Below, piece by piece: positions 8,473-16,315 of a stretch of DNA of 35,192 nt. Each line of letters begins with the position of its first letter. The first letter of the stretch is position 1. Under the pieces are notes generated by a model that made no database searches, had not been told where the DNA came from, and saw only the letters and a program-made list of their open reading frames with translations. A program made the translations under genes and the position numbers. Source of the stretch: Saprospiraceae bacterium (GTDB lineage Bacteria > Bacteroidota > Bacteroidia > Chitinophagales > Saprospiraceae); the NCBI GenBank assembly GCA_013360405.1, contig JABWBR010000054.1, forward strand, positions 1 to 35,192. Direction: 5' to 3'.

Positions 8473-9594
8473 TTACGTTTTCACCGAAAGCGGATGCGAC
8501 TTGCCTTCCACCAGCAGTAATTGGCAATAATTGTTGAGATTTTGCCAGGTTTGCCGGTAATATTTTTTCGTCTTATTTTTTTTAAATAAAATAAAATACA
8601 GCCTTTTGAAGAAATTATCTTTCATGAAATAATCGGCTTCCAGCTCGGTAGTATCGGATGACAATTTTCTGAGAGTGTATACCGTACATGCCGTTTTTTT
8701 GCTATTGGTTTCGGTAAAAGCGATCACATCTTCGGCGTGTTTATAATCGTGGGTAATTAATATAGGCCCGCCGGAAATACAGCGATGCTCGGAGCCTTCC
8801 TGAATAATTTTGTGGTTGATATGTTCTACGCCGGCTTCCAGTCCCACTACCCATTTAGCGCGCCAGGGCAGGTCGGCCAACACGCCGAATACCATATCCA
8901 TCGGCGCTTCGATAACGGCAGTAGAGTGCACGGCGTGTGTAGTAGCGCCGTCGATGCTATAATCCTGCACTACCGGGTCGGGTACTTCATTCAGGAGAGG
9001 CGCCAGGGCCAGATATTCATAAGCCACTTTGCCCGAATCGTATTCTTCGCTGCCTCTTTGCAGGGGCGCCCAGGGCTTGATAAGGCCGTTGGTTTCGGTC
9101 ATCGCATCGGTCAGGGGTTTGGTCAGCATGGCGTATTCGTGGTGTTCTATGCTGTTTTTGAGCAGGCGATGTACCACGATGACTTCCTTGCCAAATAACT
9201 TGGTAAACGATTTGACTTTATTTTGGGTAATCTCGCCGTAATGGGCTACCATTTTCAGGGTAAGCTGGTGTGCAGTTTTGCAGGCGCCGCACTGGCAGAT
9301 GCGGTAGCGCTCGTATTTGCGCAAATGCTGATGGAAATTCACAAACATGCGGCGCACCTGTTCCATCATCTCTGTAGCGCCGGGCGGCTCGCCGAAACGG
9401 TAAAACAAAATAGCGTCGCCTTCGATTTCCGAAATCTGCAAGTCGAGGGTATTGGCCTCAATCATCACTTCCAGCAGTTCTTCGATGATGTGTTTGCTAT
9501 GCGAAATTTCAGTATCAGTAATAAACCGGGTAAAGCCGCTGATATCGGGGATGAATAACAGCGCAGGGGTAGGGGAATCGGTAGTTGTCGACAT
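8473..9594 (-). CDS. DUF2652 family protein: class III cyclase-like domain plus SRPBCC domain
   Basis: The start at 9594 (MSTTTDSPTPALLF) is preferred to an ATG 36 bp upstream. Residues about 9-175 resemble a class III nucleotide cyclase core: LLFIPDISGFTRFI with the first metal-binding Asp, and ISEIEGDAILFYRF with the second (G-D-A). A Cys-rich stretch CQCGACK follows at about residues 125-131. Residues about 230-370 look like a START/SRPBCC lipid-binding fold (AVIEAPMDMVFGVLADLPWRAKWV). This matches DUF2652, a family of unknown function. Whether it makes a cyclic nucleotide is uncertain; the conserved Asp pair permits it, but the purine- and transition-state-binding residues could not be assigned. 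The gene stands alone, convergent with T9SS paralog 2. Confidence 0.75.
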   Translation of the reverse strand: MSTTTDSPTPALLFIPDISGFTRFITDTEISHSKHIIEELLEVMIEANTLDLQISEIEGDAILFYRFGEPPGATEMMEQVRRMFVNFHQHLRKYERYRICQCGACKTAHQLTLKMVAHYGEITQNKVKSFTKLFGKEVIVVHRLLKNSIEHHEYAMLTKPLTDAMTETNGLIKPWAPLQRGSEEYDSGKVAYEYLALAPLLNEVPDPVVQDYSIDGATTHAVHSTAVIEAPMDMVFGVLADLPWRAKWVVGLEAGVEHINHKIIQEGSEHRCISGGPILITHDYKHAEDVIAFTETNSKKTACTVYTLRKLSSDTTELEADYFMKDNFFKRLYFILFKKNKTKKYYRQTWQNLNNYCQLLLVEGKSHPLSVKT

Positions 9595-9665
9595 AGTATG
9601 AATTTTGGTTTTTGTAAAATAATGGTACAAAACTAAACATGTAAACTACCCATTTTTTTGCTCAA

Positions 9666-11003
9666 TTACTGTTCAATTATTAGCTGAAAACGCCAGTACC
9701 GGTTTGTCTGAGCGCTTATTTTGAAGCGCTCGTCCATTCTAAGTCCGAGTATCCACGCAATTTCACCTTCGGCATTTTCCAGTATCCAGGTCCGGTCTTT
9801 GTCAAAACGGGATAACTTGGCGTCGGTGAAAAAATCCTGTAGTTTCTTGCGCTGCCCGTTCATGCCGATAGGGCAAAACCAATCGCCGGCTTGCCATTTG
9901 CGCAAGCGCAAAGGAAAATGCAAGGCATCAGCGTCGAAGAAGGCTATACGTTGATCGTCTGGAAAAGAAGCAGGTCTGCCTTGGTGCAGCGATAAAGTCA
10001 ACACCCCGGCAGGCGTGTGGAATTCACCTGGTGATGCTGCAATCTCCATGATATCTTGTCCTGTGGCTTCTGCCAAAGGGCGCACCAGCAGGGCATCGCG
10101 GTCGAGTAACATGCGGTGGGTGGTGGAATCAAAATAAGCGCCCGTTTGCTGGGTATTGTCGAGGGCTTGCAAGAGTTGATCGGAGTGAAAACCCAGCGGC
10201 ATCAGCCATTCTACCAGCAGCGTGTGCGCCGCCGGATGGGCCCGAAGCGCGGGCAGATTTATGCGCAGCTCGCTGTCCTGGGTATGCACCCACTGCGCTT
10301 TGTACGACGCCACAGATTCGTTAAAGAGGTATTCGGCCGCTTTAAACCGGTGAAGGTTTTCCTGCATTGTGCGCTCAAAAGCCGGGTTGATCGATTTGAG
10401 CACAGGTATGGCATGGCGGCGAATCCGGTTTCTGTCGTATTTATCAGAAGCATTGGAGATGTCTTCGCGAAAAGCCAGGCGGCGTGTATCGGCATAAGCT
10501 TCCACTTCCTCGCGTGTGGCGAAGAGCAGGGGTCGCACCACTTTTCCGTTTTTGGCCGGAATGCCCTGAATGCCGTGAATTCCGCAGCCCTTGGTCAGGT
10601 GGTACAACAACGTTTCGATAGCATCGTTGAGGTGATGCGCTGTGACAATGCGATCATATCCTTCATTGCTGCGTATCTCCTCCAGCCACTCGTAGCGCAG
10701 TTCGCGGGCGGCAACTTGAATGCTAAGTCCGCTTTTTTGCGCCAGGGCTTCCGTCGGCCACGATTGAGTATAATAAGGCAAGTCCAGCTGCTGTGATAAT
10801 TGGCGAACAAAAACCTCGTCGCCATCAGAATCTTCGCCGCGTAACTTGAAATTGCAGTGCGCGATGCCGATCGGATATCCGCCTTCGTAGAGCAGATGGG
10901 TCAACACCACCGAATCGAGCCCGCCACTGACGGCCACCAGCAGGCGGTCGGATGGCGAAAAAAGCGATTCGCGGCGTATGAAATCGTGCAGGCGCTGGAG
11001 CAT
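9666..11003 (-). CDS. tilS: tRNA(Ile)-lysidine synthetase TilS
   Basis: TilS attaches lysine to C34 of the minor tRNA-Ile(CAU) with ATP, which changes both codon and amino-acid specificity; it acts in the cytoplasm and is essential in most bacteria. The PP-loop SGGLDS sits at residues 26-31 with the start at 11003 (MLQRLHDFIRR); a longer open frame reaches 11183 but overlaps the kinase gene and adds non-conserved residues. Other features are YYTQSWPTE, the conserved TAHHLNDAIETLLYHL block, and the C-terminal domain with LRKWQAGDWFCPIGMNG and KKLQDFFTDAKLSR. The 445-aa length is normal. The start lies 1 bp after the stop of the PfkB gene, so the two are co-transcribed. Confidence 0.95.
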   Translation of the reverse strand: MLQRLHDFIRRESLFSPSDRLLVAVSGGLDSVVLTHLLYEGGYPIGIAHCNFKLRGEDSDGDEVFVRQLSQQLDLPYYTQSWPTEALAQKSGLSIQVAARELRYEWLEEIRSNEGYDRIVTAHHLNDAIETLLYHLTKGCGIHGIQGIPAKNGKVVRPLLFATREEVEAYADTRRLAFREDISNASDKYDRNRIRRHAIPVLKSINPAFERTMQENLHRFKAAEYLFNESVASYKAQWVHTQDSELRINLPALRAHPAAHTLLVEWLMPLGFHSDQLLQALDNTQQTGAYFDSTTHRMLLDRDALLVRPLAEATGQDIMEIAASPGEFHTPAGVLTLSLHQGRPASFPDDQRIAFFDADALHFPLRLRKWQAGDWFCPIGMNGQRKKLQDFFTDAKLSRFDKDRTWILENAEGEIAWILGLRMDERFKISAQTNRYWRFQLIIEQ

Positions 11004-11004
11004 A

Positions 11005-11991
11005 TCAACTCGAATAGTGTTGACGGATAATGCTTTGTGTTTCTTCCAGGTTGCGAAAAACGTCGAAAGTTGTGCCCTGTGTACGCAAAGCGCCGAGCGT
11101 ATTGGCAAAGCGGGCGGCATTAATATACGCGGTGCGGTTTTCAAGCAACCCGAATGCCAGTCCGCCGGCAAACGAATCGCCACAACCTGTCGTATCGATC
11201 ACCTCTTCTACTTTGACAGCCGCGACAAACTCAGCAGACAATCCGCCGCCTTCCCGTGTATACACCATACAGCCGCGCGAATCGAGTGTGATGTAAAGCG
11301 CTTTGCTTCCCTGATCCAGCACATGGCGGGCAAAATCGCTCATTTCCTGGTCGGTGAGTTCCTGGTAGGTGTGCTGCAGTTCGGATGCCTCGTATTCTTT
11401 TTTAAACCACGAACAACCTGCCTCTTCGATGTTCATTTTCAACACATCGATGTAGGGTAGCCAGCGGTCGCGCTCTACCCAAAAACGGCGCAAGCGGTCG
11501 CCCGTCGTCGTTACGGTGGTAGTGGGCCCGTGCGCGTCAAAAATGGTGATTGCACCTGGCTTGCGATGCGTTTTGATGTACTGTAGCGTTTCGAGCGGCA
11601 CCTCGTAATCGGATATCGGCACGCAGACGAATACATCGCTATCCATCACGGGCGCCATATCTTCGGGGCTTATCGGCGGCATAAAGGCCGTTTGTTTTTC
11701 GAGCCTGTTGTTTTGATCTACAAAACGCAACTGGATGACGTCTCCCTGGTCGAAATGACTGTAGACGGCGTTTGTTTCTATGTTGCTATACGCGCCCAAC
11801 AGCGCTTTAATCGGGGCCTCATCCTGTCTTCTTACATGCGTCACCGGCGCTACTGTGCCTTTCCCTTCCAGCAACCTGGCCAGGGCAATGGCAGGGTGGG
11901 TGGCGCAGCCGTATTTGATGATTTCCTGCCCCCTGCTGGTGGTGATATGATCGTAGGGAATAGGGCCTAATACTGCAATTTTAAAATTCAT
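11005..11991 (-). CDS. PfkB family carbohydrate/nucleoside kinase
   Basis: This 328-aa protein has the ribokinase (PfkB) fold. The C-terminal signature DTTGCGDSFAGG is at about residues 264-275 and contains the catalytic-base Asp; the N-terminal substrate-side motif is diverged (LGPIPYDHI). The family phosphorylates sugars or nucleosides with ATP; the substrate is not predictable from the visible residues. A start at 11991 (MNFKIAVLGPIPYD) fits the first beta-strand. It is followed 1 bp later by tilS and preceded by a small conserved gene, with an inverted repeat (12011-12060) in between. Confidence 0.82.
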   Translation of the reverse strand: MNFKIAVLGPIPYDHITTSRGQEIIKYGCATHPAIALARLLEGKGTVAPVTHVRRQDEAPIKALLGAYSNIETNAVYSHFDQGDVIQLRFVDQNNRLEKQTAFMPPISPEDMAPVMDSDVFVCVPISDYEVPLETLQYIKTHRKPGAITIFDAHGPTTTVTTTGDRLRRFWVERDRWLPYIDVLKMNIEEAGCSWFKKEYEASELQHTYQELTDQEMSDFARHVLDQGSKALYITLDSRGCMVYTREGGGLSAEFVAAVKVEEVIDTTGCGDSFAGGLAFGLLENRTAYINAARFANTLGALRTQGTTFDVFRNLEETQSIIRQHYSS

Positions 11992-12010
11992 GGTAATGTA
12001 ATATTATACG

Positions 12011-12060
12011 TGTAGAGACGCAAAATTTTGTGTCTCCGAACAAAATTTCGCGTCTCTACA
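12011..12060. repeat. Inverted repeat with TGTAGAGACGC arms
   Basis: TGTAGAGACGC (12011-12021) is perfectly inverted as GCGTCTCTACA (12050-12060). The interior holds another complementary copy (CAAAATTTTGTGTCTC and CAAAATTT), so two or three copies of the word alternate in orientation. It ends 1 bp from the stop of the 92-aa gene and lies 19 bp upstream of the kinase start, inside an apparent operon, where it could attenuate or stabilise the message. Similar GTAGAGACGC palindromes are dispersed in other bacterial genomes. Confidence 0.85.
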
Positions 12061-12061
12061 A

Positions 12062-12340
12062 TTAAATAATTTCCTCAAAATCTTCAGGTTCATTGGGGAT
12101 AACCCGTGCCAAAGCCTGTGCGCCTTCCTGCTCCAACCGGGCCACCATTGTTTCTACGGCGGCCAAAAAGGGGGCGTCAACCAGGCGTTGCACATCCTCG
12201 ATAGATTGCAGATAATCGTCGGCGCGAAATTTAAAGGCCGCCTCGCAGTTTGCCGTTTCAAATTTTACAGTCAGCCGCGTATCCATTTTAAAAACGGTAA
12301 TTTTTAACAGCGGATGCGGTATATATCCCAGAATGCGCAT
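12062..12340 (-). CDS. Small conserved hypothetical protein (92 aa)
   Basis: The family is not recognised by name. It is soluble, with no signal peptide or membrane segment. The N-terminal half looks like beta-strands (MRILGYIPHPLLKITVFKMD, TRLTVKFETAN) and the C-terminal half like helices (DDYLQSIEDVQRLVDAPF, LAAVETMVARLEQEGAQAL), ending in an acidic EPEDFEEII tail. Codon use resembles its neighbours and the frame is clean, which supports a real gene. It is the first gene of the minus-strand run with the PfkB kinase and tilS. An imperfect -7 box (TATCTTTA on the minus strand, 12373-12380) lies 33 bp upstream. Confidence 0.65.
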   Translation of the reverse strand: MRILGYIPHPLLKITVFKMDTRLTVKFETANCEAAFKFRADDYLQSIEDVQRLVDAPFLAAVETMVARLEQEGAQALARVIPNEPEDFEEII

Positions 12341-12515
12341 GAACCAATCAAAAGTTTAGTGGTTTAACCCGCTAAAGATAGGCGAAAAAGCGAAAATGAA
12401 AGGAGTTTCCCAAAGCCAACTCACAGTCGGGTTGCGCCATCATCCAATAGAAATCGGCTTTTATCTAAAAAAAACGGCCGTTTCGTCGAAATGGCGGTTA
12501 TTTTGTAAATAAAAA

Positions 12516-12586
12516 TAACTGTTTAGTAGGGTTTAGTGCTTTCGCAGTTTAGCTAAACCCAATCGCTAAACCCTCCTAAACAGTTA
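12516..12586. repeat. Inverted repeat of GTTTAG words directly upstream of sppA
   Basis: The arm at 12516-12536 (AACTGTTTAGTAGGGTTTAG and one flanking T) pairs with 12566-12586 at 20 of 21 positions. The spacer contains a further palindrome, GTTTAGCTAAAC. GTTTAG thus appears at least three times forward and three times inverted. The right arm ends 15 bp before the ATG of sppA at 12602, so a folded RNA would sit next to the start codon, unlike the other arrays, which follow genes. The rest of the gap, 12341-12515, shows no gene. Confidence 0.85.
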
Positions 12587-12601
12587 CAAAAACTCAAGCA
12601 A

Positions 12602-14374
12602 ATGGTACAGTTTTTAAAGATGTTGTTAGCTTCTTGTTTGGGCCTGTTTTTAGCCCTGGTGCTGATCAGCCTCATCGGCATGGGCGTAATAGCCGGACTG
12701 GTGCAGTCCCAACAACCCAAACACCATGTAGAAGCCAACTCCGTGCTCCATCTCACCTTTGACGATGCCATACCCGAGCAGACCAACAATATCGAAATGC
12801 AGACTTTCGACCTCAAAAATGAAAAGGTACTGGGTCTCACCGATATCGTGAAAGCCCTGGAAACAGCCGCAAAAGACGATAATATCAAGGGCGTTTTTAT
12901 GGAGGTTGACCAGCTCACGGCCGGATTTGCCACTTCCAGCATTCTTCGCGATGCCCTTGCCGATTTTCGTAGTCAGGGCAAGTTTGTACTCACTTACTCC
13001 AAATACTATACCCAGGGCGCGTATTACGTGTCGTCGGTGGCCGACCAGATCTATATCAATCCGTTGGGTTTGCTCGACTTCAGGGGCTTTGCGGCGCAGG
13101 TGCCATTTATGAAAGACATGCTCGACAAAGTGGGCGTCAAAATGCAGGTATACTACGCCGGCAAATTTAAAAGCGCCACCGAGCCCTACCGCCGCAACGA
13201 TATGTCGCCCGAAAACCGCTTGCAATTGCGCGAATTTCTGGATGAAGCCTACACGCTTTATCTCGAAGACGTAGCCGCTTCGCGCCAATTGCCCTTAGCT
13301 GAATTGCGCCGCCTGGCAGACGGCTATCTCGGCGCTGATCCCGAAGACGCACTCCGCCATAAGCTGGTAGACAAAATAGGCTACCGCGACGAAGCCCTTG
13401 CCGACCTGCGCGGACGCCTGGGCCTGAAAGAAGACGACAAAATCAAAATGGTGTCGCTCGGGCAATATTTCACAGCCAAGCCGCCAAAAGTAAATTTGAA
13501 AATAAAAGACAAAATTGCCGTGATCTACGCCGAAGGTTCGATCGTGGACGGCAAGGGCGATATAGGTATGATCGGAGATGAAAAATACATCAAGGTCATC
13601 GAAAAAATAGCCAAAGACGACAAAGTAAAGGCTGTCGTATTGCGGGTCAATTCTCCCGGCGGCAGCGCCATGTCGAGCGAAAATATCTGGCGCGCGCTCA
13701 CCCGCCTCAAAGAAGAAGGCAAACCGCTGGTAGTCTCTATGGGCGATTATGCCGCCTCGGGTGGATATTATATTGCCTGCGTGGCCGACTCCATACTGGC
13801 GGAACCAAATACGCTCACCGGTTCTATCGGGGTGTTTAGCGTATTGCCCAGCCTGGACAAGTTGTTCAACGACAAACTCGGCGTCCACTTTGATACGGTG
13901 AAGACTGGACGTTTTGCCACCGGTTTTTCACCGTTTTACGACCACAGCCCCGAAGAAGCCCGCTACCTGCAAAAGCGCACCGACCAGATGTACGAGACCT
14001 TCCTGAAACGCGTAAGCGAAGGCCGCGGCAAATCGCGCGACGAAGTCAACGAAATCGCCCAGGGCCGCGTATGGACGGGTCGCAAAGCCATGGAGCTGGG
14101 CCTCGTGGACAAATTGGGCAGCCTCGATGACGCTATTGCTACCGCAGCCCACATGGCCAAGATAAGCGAATATCGCCCCGTAGAATATCCGGCTGTGAAA
14201 GAACCCATCCAGCAACTCCTCGAAGACCTCCTGGGCGAAGAAGAGGAATCAACCATACGCAAATCGGCTATCCGCAAGGAAATGGGCGAATGGTACCCCT
14301 ATTACGCCTATCTACAGGAACTGAGCGCCTCTAAGGGCATGCAGGCGAGGGTGCCGTTTATCTGGAGGTTTTAG
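12602..14374 (+). CDS. sppA: Signal peptide peptidase SppA, 67K (double-domain) type
   Basis: SppA is a membrane-bound serine protease that degrades cleaved signal peptides. It is 590 aa, the long type with two homologous domains. One N-terminal membrane span is visible (about residues 8-32). The catalytic Lys/Ser dyad of the long type is seen as Lys188 in YYAGKFKSATEP and Ser386 in DYAASGGYYIAC, with the surrounding RVNSPGGSAMSSE and LTGSIGVFSVLP motifs. The stop TAG is inside the repeat array that follows. The gene is preceded by a hairpin-forming repeat 15 bp from the start. It is probably monocistronic, since the next gene has its own promoter box. Confidence 0.95.
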   Translation: MVQFLKMLLASCLGLFLALVLISLIGMGVIAGLVQSQQPKHHVEANSVLHLTFDDAIPEQTNNIEMQTFDLKNEKVLGLTDIVKALETAAKDDNIKGVFMEVDQLTAGFATSSILRDALADFRSQGKFVLTYSKYYTQGAYYVSSVADQIYINPLGLLDFRGFAAQVPFMKDMLDKVGVKMQVYYAGKFKSATEPYRRNDMSPENRLQLREFLDEAYTLYLEDVAASRQLPLAELRRLADGYLGADPEDALRHKLVDKIGYRDEALADLRGRLGLKEDDKIKMVSLGQYFTAKPPKVNLKIKDKIAVIYAEGSIVDGKGDIGMIGDEKYIKVIEKIAKDDKVKAVVLRVNSPGGSAMSSENIWRALTRLKEEGKPLVVSMGDYAASGGYYIACVADSILAEPNTLTGSIGVFSVLPSLDKLFNDKLGVHFDTVKTGRFATGFSPFYDHSPEEARYLQKRTDQMYETFLKRVSEGRGKSRDEVNEIAQGRVWTGRKAMELGLVDKLGSLDDAIATAAHMAKISEYRPVEYPAVKEPIQQLLEDLLGEEEESTIRKSAIRKEMGEWYPYYAYLQELSASKGMQARVPFIWRF

Positions 14375-14440
14375 CAGTCGGCACTCAGCACTTAGCAGTC
14401 AGCACTCAGCAACTAAGACCTGACTGCTGAGTGCTGACTG
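14371..14440. repeat. Tandem/inverted array (word TTAGCAGTCAGCACTCAGCA)
   Basis: Two tandem 21-bp units (14371-14391 and 14392-14412, two differences) are followed by an inverted copy. CAGTCAGCACTCAGCA (14396-14411) pairs perfectly over 16 bp with 14425-14440 around a 13-nt loop. The TAG in the first TTAG is the stop codon of sppA. There is no long T run, so it is not a classical intrinsic terminator, though the stem is strong. Confidence 0.9.
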
Positions 14441-14483
14441 CCGGTTAACAATTATTTAATACCGCCTTTACCCGGGATTTGGC

Positions 14484-14491
14484 TACCTTTG
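14484..14491 (+). promoter_or_regulatory. -7 promoter box TACCTTTG for the two-component operon
   Basis: TACCTTTG is a perfect match to TAnnTTTG and lies 30 bp before the ATG of the response-regulator gene at 14522. No TTG was found at the ideal -33 distance. Confidence 0.45.
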
Positions 14492-14521
14492 TTTCAACTT
14501 GAAGTAACCAGTTGACAAATA

Positions 14522-15205
14522 ATGGATTCTGCCAAAATACTCGTCGTTGACGACGAACCGGATATTCTAGAAATCCTTCGCTACAACCTGCAAAAAGAGG
14601 GGTACGAAGTATTCTCAGCCTCAGATGGCGAAGAAGGCCTAAAAGTGGCAGAACGCGAGCACCCCGACCTGATCATCCTGGATATCATGATGCCCAAAAT
14701 GGACGGCGTAGAACTCTGCCGTCAATTGCGCAGCAGGCCGTCATTTAGCAAAACCCTGATCGCCTTCCTTACCGCCCGCGAAGAAGACTATTCCCAAATT
14801 GCCGCTTTGGAGGGTGGGGGCGACGATTACATCACCAAGCCCATTCGCCCGCGGGTGTTGCTCAGCCGGATAAAAGCCCTGTTGCGGCGCTCCGACCGCC
14901 AGGATAATTACGACGACGAAGGCGCATTAGTAATCGGCGACCTCGTCATCAATCGCGAAAAAGTCAACGTACAAAGAGGAGAAGAAATCATAGAACTCGC
15001 CAAAAAAGAATTCGAATTGCTCAACCTGCTGGTGTCCAAACCCGGCAAAGTATTTACCCGCGAGGAGATATTCAACAAGGTGTGGGGTACCGATGTTATA
15101 GTAGGTAATCGCACAATTGATGTACATATTCGCAAATTGAGAGAAAAAATCGGCGATGAGTATATCAAAACGATAAAAGGTATAGGTTATAAATTCGAAT
15201 TTTAA
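14522..15205 (+). CDS. Response regulator, OmpR/PhoB family
   Basis: This is a DNA-binding two-component regulator. The receiver domain (residues 1 to about 120) has the acidic pocket Asp10/Asp11, phospho-acceptor Asp54 in IILDIMMPKMDG, Thr84 in FLTAREED and Lys106 in YITKPIRP. A short linker leads to a C-terminal winged helix (about 130-226) with ELAKKEFELLNLL, FTREEIFNKVWG and IDVHIRKLREKIGDEYIKTIKGIGYKF, typical of PhoB/OmpR. The length of 227 aa is normal. The stop overlaps the start of the kinase gene as TAATG (15203-15207), which ties the two together. The regulon is unknown, although the sequence is PhoB-like. Confidence 0.93.
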   Translation: MDSAKILVVDDEPDILEILRYNLQKEGYEVFSASDGEEGLKVAEREHPDLIILDIMMPKMDGVELCRQLRSRPSFSKTLIAFLTAREEDYSQIAALEGGGDDYITKPIRPRVLLSRIKALLRRSDRQDNYDDEGALVIGDLVINREKVNVQRGEEIIELAKKEFELLNLLVSKPGKVFTREEIFNKVWGTDVIVGNRTIDVHIRKLREKIGDEYIKTIKGIGYKFEF

Positions 15206-16254
15206 TGCTCAAAAATCCCACGCCGCGGCAAATTGCGGGGTTTTCTTCTTTGCTCATCGCGCTACTTTCACTAGCTGGCGGGCTGCTGGTTTATGTCCTT
15301 TTTTATCGTTTGAGCAGCCTGTTATTTTGGATCGCTTTTCCACTTATTGTTTTTCTGGTAACTTATGTCGTTTCCATTTATTTTTTGAAACAATATATCT
15401 ATCGAAAAATTAAACTCATCTACAAAACCATTCACCAACGCAAATTACAACCGGAAGAAAAATCTACCTCTATAGATATCAGAGCGAATATCATTGACGA
15501 AGTAGAGCGGGATGTAGCTGAATGGGCCACGAAACAACAGGAGGAAATTGAAAAATACAAATCCTGGGCCGAATACCGCCGTCGCTTTGTAGGAGATATT
15601 TCACACGAATTAAAAACCCCCATCTTTAATATCCAGGGTTACCTGCATTCCCTGCTTGAAGGCGGTTTGCAAGACGAAGCGGTAAATATGACTTTTTTAC
15701 AAAAAGCCGCTAAAAACGTCGATCGCCTGCAGACGATCGTGGAAGACCTCAGCGCCATCTCCCGCCTCGAATCGGGCGACCTCGTGCTCGATATTCGCGT
15801 ATTTGATATCCGGCAACTTACGGAAGAAGTGTTTGAAGACCTCGATTTTAAAGCCAAAAACCGGCATATCAAACTGGAGTTTAAAGAAGGCGCCGCTACC
15901 AATTACCGGGTGCGCGCCGATCGCGAAAATATCCGCCAGGTGCTCATCAACCTGCTCAGCAATTCAATCAAATACGGCAATCCCGACGGCCGCACCAAGG
16001 TGGGATTTTATGATATGGATAAACATATCCTGGTAGAAGTAGCCGACAACGGTATCGGCATTCCCGCCAAACACCTGCCCCACGTTTTCGACCGTTTTTA
16101 TCGCATCGACAAAAGCCGGTCGCGCGACCAGGGCGGCTCGGGGCTCGGACTGGCTATCGTAAAACACATCATCGAAGCGCACCACCAGACCATCAATGTG
16201 CGCAGCGCGCCTAATGTGGGGTCAACTTTCGGATTCACTTTAGAAAAAGCATAA
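15205..16254 (+). CDS. Sensor histidine kinase, PhoR-like, two membrane spans and no periplasmic sensor domain
   Basis: This 349-aa kinase is the partner of the preceding regulator. Two hydrophobic spans (about residues 11-35 and 38-62) are separated by only a few residues, so there is almost no extracellular sensor loop; a short cytoplasmic linker follows. The dimerisation/phosphotransfer domain has the H box FVGDISHELKTPI with His134. The catalytic domain shows the N box (INLLSNSIKYG), the G1 box (DNGIGIP), the F box (FDRFYRIDKSRSR) and the G2 box (GGSGLGLAIVKHI). It probably senses membrane state or a partner protein rather than a soluble ligand. The 1-nt overlap with the regulator gene indicates coupled translation. 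Confidence 0.92.
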   Translation: MLKNPTPRQIAGFSSLLIALLSLAGGLLVYVLFYRLSSLLFWIAFPLIVFLVTYVVSIYFLKQYIYRKIKLIYKTIHQRKLQPEEKSTSIDIRANIIDEVERDVAEWATKQQEEIEKYKSWAEYRRRFVGDISHELKTPIFNIQGYLHSLLEGGLQDEAVNMTFLQKAAKNVDRLQTIVEDLSAISRLESGDLVLDIRVFDIRQLTEEVFEDLDFKAKNRHIKLEFKEGAATNYRVRADRENIRQVLINLLSNSIKYGNPDGRTKVGFYDMDKHILVEVADNGIGIPAKHLPHVFDRFYRIDKSRSRDQGGSGLGLAIVKHIIEAHHQTINVRSAPNVGSTFGFTLEKA

Positions 16255-16285
16255 TTGGTCAACTCCACTCTTTTGTGTTTCTTTG
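16255..16285 (+). promoter_or_regulatory. Possible promoter (TTG and TTTCTTTG) for the ABC-F gene
   Basis: TTG at 16255-16257 lies 20 bp upstream of TTTCTTTG at 16278-16285, which matches the Bacteroidota -7 consensus TAnnTTTG at all but one fixed position. The ABC-F start is 30 bp further on at 16316. Confidence 0.35.
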
Positions 16286-16315
16286 CACCCTGTTTGGAAA
16301 TTTGATGTAAAGAAT

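Noticed and set aside
11004-11183. Longer N-terminus for TilS
   Set aside because: It would overlap the kinase gene by 60 codons and add non-conserved residues. The start at 11003 places the PP-loop at residues 26-31, as usual in the family.
12602-14374. Short-type (36K) SppA
   Set aside because: The product is 590 aa with both domains, and the lysine and serine are in separate domains, as in the long type.
14371-14440. Standard intrinsic terminator after sppA
   Set aside because: The stem is strong, but no T run follows; the tandem units ahead of it identify it as one of the word arrays.
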